From NCBI RefSeq assembly GCF_000513935.1, contig NZ_AZUY01000001.1, positions 6,552-70,551 of the forward strand: a stretch of 64,000 bases of DNA, written 5' to 3'. Shown in pieces: positions 61,288-64,000 of the stretch (position 1 is the first letter of the stretch; each line of letters starts with the position of its first letter). Made by a program: the position numbers and the translations under genes. Below the pieces are notes generated by a model. That model saw only the letters and a program-made list of their open reading frames with translations, had not been told where the DNA came from and did no database searches. Source of the DNA: Mesorhizobium sp. WSM3626 (GTDB taxonomy: Bacteria > Pseudomonadota > Alphaproteobacteria > Rhizobiales > Rhizobiaceae).

Positions 61288-62001
61288 ATGGACCGCAACT
61301 TCGCGCGGGCGCTTGCGCTCGTCTTGAAATCCGAGGGCGGCTGGTCGGACAATCCGGCCGATCCGGGCGGCGCTACGATGAAGGGCGTCACACTCGCCAA
61401 CTTCCGCCGCTATGTGAAAGCCGACGCCAGCAAGGCCGATCTGCGCAAGATCGGGGATGACCAGGTTGCCACGGTTTACCGCCGCTTCTACTGGGATGCC
61501 GTGGCCGGCGCGGAACTGCCCGACGGCGTCGACTATGCCGTTTTCGACTTCGCCGTGAACAGCGGCCCGGGCAGGGCGGTCAAATACCTGCAGGCAACCC
61601 TGGGCATCTCCCAGGATGGCCGCATCGGGCCAGTCACGCTCGCCGCGGCCAGGGCAAGACCGGCCGGCGTCGTGATCGACCAGCTCTGCGATGCGCGGCT
61701 GGCGTTCCTGCAACGCTTGCCGACATGGGCGACATTCGGGCGCGGCTGGTCGGACCGGGTCAAGTCGGTGCGATCGCAGGCCTTGCTGATGTCGGCGCCG
61801 GCGGTTGTGTCCGCGCTGCCCGCAAAGCCGCCGCCGGAAGCGGCTCCGCCCAAGGCCGCGATGCCCGAGGGCAATGCGCCGGCGCCTGACAGTTCCGGCA
61901 TGCCGATGGCCGCGAAGACAGGTGGGATCATCGCCGCCTGCCTGATCGTCGTCCTCGCCGCCTGGCGCCATATTGCTATCGCCCTTGGAGGGATGTTTTG
62001 A
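61288..62001 (+). CDS. Phage endolysin, GH108 N-acetylmuramidase
   Basis: 237 residues. The GH108 N-terminus FARALALVLKSEGGWSDNPADPGGATMKGVTLANF carries the catalytic Glu in SEGGWS. VTLAAARARPAGVVIDQLCDARLAFLQRLPTWATFGRGWSDRV is the C-terminal peptidoglycan-binding PG_binding_3 part. A C-terminal hydrophobic helix (GGIIAACLIVVLAAWRHIAIAL) may anchor or export it. It cleaves peptidoglycan glycan strands for lysis. The ATG follows AAAAGGAAAT. It opens the lysis cassette. Confidence 0.92.
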   Translation: MDRNFARALALVLKSEGGWSDNPADPGGATMKGVTLANFRRYVKADASKADLRKIGDDQVATVYRRFYWDAVAGAELPDGVDYAVFDFAVNSGPGRAVKYLQATLGISQDGRIGPVTLAAARARPAGVVIDQLCDARLAFLQRLPTWATFGRGWSDRVKSVRSQALLMSAPAVVSALPAKPPPEAAPPKAAMPEGNAPAPDSSGMPMAAKTGGIIAACLIVVLAAWRHIAIALGGMF

Positions 62002-62204
62002 CCATGGCCACCGTCACCCAGCCGACTATCCGTCCAACCAACAAGCTGACGGCTGCCACGATCGCTGCCGCGGCCATCTCTGTTTCCGGCGTCTTCGTGC
62101 GCAATGTCTGGCCTTCCTGGTACGACGCCGAGACATGGGCGACGCTTCTGCCGATCGCGGTCTTTGCCGTCGGCTACCTGGTGAAGGATGAGCCAAACCG
62201 ATGA
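61998..62204 (+). CDS. Holin-like small membrane protein
   Basis: 68 residues from TTG 61998, or 66 from ATG 62004. Two hydrophobic stretches (LTAATIAAAAISVSGVFV and TWATLLPIAVFAVGYLV). A GGAGG lies 6 bp before the TTG and 12 bp before the ATG, so the TTG is slightly favoured. It overlaps the endolysin stop and the next gene by 4 bp, the compact layout of lysis modules. It may form the membrane lesion that releases the endolysin. Confidence 0.7.
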   Translation: MTMATVTQPTIRPTNKLTAATIAAAAISVSGVFVRNVWPSWYDAETWATLLPIAVFAVGYLVKDEPNR

Positions 62205-62440
62205 GCACGCTGCTTAATGTCCTGCTCACCAATCCGACCATCCTGGGCGTTGGTGCCGCCATACTGGCGGCATTCGGCTGGGGAGTTCGTCAGCGGCTGG
62301 CCGGCCAACGGGCGGAGCGCGTCCGACAGGCCGCCACCGAAGCCGAGGCGCGCGAGGTTGCCGACCAGGTCCAGAACGACATCGGTGCGCTGCCCGCCGC
62401 CACCGCCCGAAAGGAGCTCAAATCATGGGCAAGGGATTGA
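62201..62440 (+). CDS. i-spanin-like protein (membrane anchor plus coiled coil)
   Basis: 79 residues. An N-terminal membrane helix (ILGVGAAILAAFGWGV) is followed by an amphipathic, Ala/Glu/Arg-rich helix (RAERVRQAATEAEAREVADQVQNDI) and ATARKELKSWARD. This is the architecture of Rz-type inner-membrane spanins. Its end overlaps the next, lipoprotein-like, gene by 16 bp, as Rz and Rz1 do. Function from architecture and position. Confidence 0.65.
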   Translation: MSTLLNVLLTNPTILGVGAAILAAFGWGVRQRLAGQRAERVRQAATEAEAREVADQVQNDIGALPAATARKELKSWARD

Positions 62441-62619
62441 TGCTCGCCTCCGCCGTGGCCGCGCTGGTTGGCTGTACCACCGCCAAGGGCGGATTTTGCG
62501 TGGTGTCTAGCCCGCTGCGCCTGTCGGCGGCCGCGATCAACGCGCTGTCGGATGCCGAGGTCAAGGCGTTGCTGGCGCACAACCGCAAGGGCGAAAGACT
62601 GTGCGGATGGAAGCCATGA
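62425..62619 (+). CDS. o-spanin-like small lipoprotein
   Basis: 64 residues. It begins GKGLMLASAVAALVGCTTAKGG: a short hydrophobic segment ending in the lipobox LVGC, so the mature lipoprotein starts at Cys. The C-terminus reads DAEVKALLAHNRKGERLCGWKP. It overlaps the i-spanin-like gene in another frame, the usual Rz/Rz1 geometry. Role in outer-membrane disruption inferred. Confidence 0.65.
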   Translation: MGKGLMLASAVAALVGCTTAKGGFCVVSSPLRLSAAAINALSDAEVKALLAHNRKGERLCGWKP

Positions 62620-62723
62620 CCGTCATCTTCCTTCCGATGGGCTCGGTCCTGCTGCTTGGCGGCGTGACCATTTTCAGCGCTGGATCGATCTTCGGGTTTC
62701 TCGTTGCGAGGGCGGTGAAATGA
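62616..62723 (+). CDS. 35-residue membrane peptide in the lysis cassette
   Basis: ATG 62616 overlaps the preceding stop (ATGA) and its own stop overlaps the next start (ATGA). One hydrophobic helix with GSVLLLGGVTIFSAGSIFGFLVARAVK. The double coupling argues that it is translated. Possibly a holin regulator; not recognised. Confidence 0.55.
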   Translation: MTVIFLPMGSVLLLGGVTIFSAGSIFGFLVARAVK

Positions 62724-63040
62724 TGCACGATCTGTTCGACCTGCTCGGCATCAAGGGGCCGGTGGTTGCCGCCGGTCTTGCCGGCGGCGTCCTGCGGGCT
62801 TTGTCGCGTCATCGCTACAAGCTGCGCGAGATGGTGGCATCGCCAATCTGCGGCGCGCTCGCCGCGGCCTATCTGACGCTGCCCGTGGTCCAGTATGCCC
62901 ACGCCACCGGGCTGCCGCTGGCCAGTGACGACACGACAACGCTGGCGGCGGCTTTCCTCATCGGCGTCTGCGCCATGTGGATCTCGGATATATTGTTCGA
63001 GGTGATCGTGCGGAAGTTCAGGCCAGCGGCGGAGGAATGA
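62720..63040 (+). CDS. Phage membrane protein, second holin-like
   Basis: 106 residues from ATG 62720 (a second ATG follows at 62723). Three hydrophobic segments: GPVVAAGLAGGVLRAL, MVASPICGALAAAYLTLPVVQYA and TTLAAAFLIGVCAMWISDILFEVIV. Typical of small phage membrane proteins near lysis genes. Last gene of the cassette, 45 bp before a strong terminator. Confidence 0.7.
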   Translation: MMHDLFDLLGIKGPVVAAGLAGGVLRALSRHRYKLREMVASPICGALAAAYLTLPVVQYAHATGLPLASDDTTTLAAAFLIGVCAMWISDILFEVIVRKFRPAAEE

Positions 63041-63085
63041 TCCCGGGCCTTGCCCGACGTTGAGAATCCGCGGCTCGGTCGAGCC

Positions 63086-63121
63086 AAAGCCCGCCTTGGC
63101 TCGAGCCAAGGCGGGCTTTTT
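63086..63121 (+). terminator. Intrinsic terminator after the prophage lysis genes
   Basis: A 15-bp perfect stem (AAAGCCCGCCTTGGC with GCCAAGGCGGGCTTT) around TCGA, ending in five T. It would stop transcription of the lysis cassette before the GNAT gene. Confidence 0.9.
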
Positions 63122-63208
63122 GCATTTGTGGCTCCCCGCTGGCTGTTGTTATATCCCAATGCAAGGCTGCCGGGTTCGTGGCGGCACTGGTCCGGCACGG
63201 GCTCGCGG

Positions 63209-63679
63209 ATGCAGATTGAGAGATATGACGGGGACCGCGAGGCGCTGCTGCCGCTGTTTGCCCTTGCCGACGATTCTCACACGCAGATCTCCCGTTATGT
63301 CGAGCAGGGCGAAGTCCTGGTTGCTCGCGAGGGCGGCGAAATCGTCGGCCATGCGCAGATCATCGATACAGGCGATACCGGCGCCTTCGAACTCAAGAGC
63401 ATCGCCGTCACTCAAGCGCGGCAAGGTGAGGGACTGGGCAGGCTTCTCGTGGCTGCGGCAATCACCCGCTGCCGCGAGCGCGGGGGCCAGCGCCTGATTG
63501 TCTCGACGGCAAGCTGCGACATTGGCAATCTGCGCTTCTACCAATTGTATGGCTTTCGGATGAGCCGGATCGTGCGGGACGCTTTCGGACTGTCGACCGG
63601 CTATCCCGAAGGTATGCTCGTGGATGGCATCACGCTGCGCGACCAGGTGGTCTTCGAATATGACCTCAGCGCCGATTGA
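63209..63679 (+). CDS. GNAT family N-acetyltransferase
   Basis: 156 residues from ATG 63209: QIERYDGDREALLPLF, VLVAREGGEIVGHAQII, FELKSIAVTQARQGEGLGRLLVAAAI (the QxxGxGxxL acetyl-CoA loop), then CDIGNLRFYQLYGFRM. The substrate is unknown; similar proteins acetylate small amines. It lies just outside the prophage remnant and has its own terminator downstream. Longer N-termini upstream of the ATG read through the prophage terminator and are rejected. Confidence 0.92.
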   Translation: MQIERYDGDREALLPLFALADDSHTQISRYVEQGEVLVAREGGEIVGHAQIIDTGDTGAFELKSIAVTQARQGEGLGRLLVAAAITRCRERGGQRLIVSTASCDIGNLRFYQLYGFRMSRIVRDAFGLSTGYPEGMLVDGITLRDQVVFEYDLSAD

Positions 63680-63714
63680 GGATGGCGGATGCCCACCTGC
63701 GTTGCAGTGCCATT

Positions 63715-63756
63715 AGACTAGCGACAGCCATCGCAAGACTAGCGACAGCCATCGCA
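63715..63756. repeat. Perfect tandem duplication of 21 bp
   Basis: Two identical adjacent 21-bp units beginning AGACTAGCGACAGCC, in the gap between the GNAT gene and the terminator. Confidence 0.9.
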
Positions 63757-63763
63757 GACAATC

Positions 63764-63797
63764 AATAGCCCGCTCCGGTTCGCCGGGCGGCTATTTT
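63764..63797 (+). terminator. Intrinsic terminator after the GNAT gene
   Basis: Arms AATAGCC and GGCTATT around an 18-nt G+C-rich centre that can pair further, followed by TTTT. It lies between the GNAT gene and the convergent partial gene, so it may serve both. Confidence 0.7.
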
Positions 63798-63825
63798 GCG
63801 TTTCGGCCGGATATCTTGGCAAGTC

Positions 63826-64000
63826 CTAAGCCAGGATGTTGACGGCGCGGGCCGCGACCAGCGCGATCGTCAGCAGCGAGATCATGGCCTCGGCCATCAT
63901 CAGCAGCTTGGCGCGTTGGGAGAGCGGCAATGTGTCGGTTGGCGAAAACGCGGTCGCATTGGTGAAGGCGAGGAAGAAATAGTCGACGAAGCCCGGCAGC
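63826..64000 (-). CDS. C-terminus of an ion-channel-like membrane protein (partial)
   Basis: About 57 residues before the stop at 63826: LPGFVDYFFLAFTNATAFSPT, then DTLPLSQRAKLLMMAEAMISLLTIALVAARAVNILA. The DYFF(L)AFTNATAFSPTDTxPLSxRAK motif followed by a closing membrane helix resembles the pore and last helix of small bacterial ion-channel or DUF1345-like proteins. The N-terminus is beyond the window. Confidence 0.7.
   Translation of the reverse strand, partial: LPGFVDYFFLAFTNATAFSPTDTLPLSQRAKLLMMAEAMISLLTIALVAARAVNILA

Overview
The window looks like chromosomal DNA of a Mesorhizobium-type alphaproteobacterium (Hyphomicrobiales). The support is its high G+C with strong G/C third-codon bias, the gene families present (HWE histidine kinase, DUF982, DUF3606, DUF1330, HxlR, Ada/Ogt, ECF sigma factor with a SnoaL-like tail), and many palindromic intergenic repeats of the kind that fill rhizobial genomes. 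No nodulation, fixation, plasmid or origin genes are visible. The species assignment is an inference from recall of similar genes, not from a search.

Layout. 1-3.2 kb: an RpiR-regulated catabolic locus (SDR dehydrogenase, RpiR regulator, Gfo/Idh oxidoreductase). 3.2-10.7 kb: a CHASE-PAS-GGDEF-EAL protein and housekeeping genes (methyltransferase, Nudix, fatty-acid-hydroxylase-like protein, YkvA, excalibur protein, DinB with a LexA-type box). 10.7-16.2 kb: an HxlR repressor divergent from a run of NmrA-like and RibD/DHFR-like reductases, an esterase and an ECF sigma factor. 16.5-19.3 kb: an alkylation-repair cluster (Ada, a small unknown protein, an Ogt-type methyltransferase, a 2OG-Fe oxygenase). 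19.5-19.8 kb: a decayed HigBA toxin-antitoxin module. 19.8-24.3 kb: an HxlR-SCP2 regulator with a GTACAG operator, DUF1330, a secreted protein and a second GGDEF/EAL protein. 24.7-30.1 kb: cytochrome b561, a serine hydrolase, an orphan peptide-type ABC binding protein with a FAD oxidoreductase, and a divergent XRE-cupin regulator. 30.4-35.6 kb: an atypical SDR, a di-haem peroxidase divergent from an acid phosphatase/phospholipase C with a possible Pho box, and a DUF922 protease. 36-43.2 kb: an aminotransferase behind a perfect operator palindrome, VOC, AraC, a C39-like protein paired with D-Ala-D-Ala ligase, and an aldo/keto reductase. 43.7-55 kb: small conserved proteins, three DUF982 genes, an HWE kinase, tRNA-Gln(TTG), a dehalogenase-like hydrolase, GFA, DoxX, and a gene-poor block at 47.3-48.4 kb.

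55.2-63.1 kb is a prophage remnant: a small-terminase-like gene, a large terminase broken by a palindromic repeat and cut off before its nuclease end, a direct junction into a tail-fibre protein carrying an SGNH esterase, an acyltransferase, and a compact lysis cassette (GH108 endolysin, holin-like, two spanin-like and two further membrane genes) closed by a strong terminator. Portal, capsid and tail genes are gone. The tail-fibre and acyltransferase stretch is visibly more A+T-rich than its surroundings.

The most instructive feature is the repeat landscape. At least four families of palindromic elements occur, and one copy sits inside the terminase gene, which is direct evidence that it moved or was inserted. 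No CRISPR array, intact insertion sequence or rRNA gene was seen.
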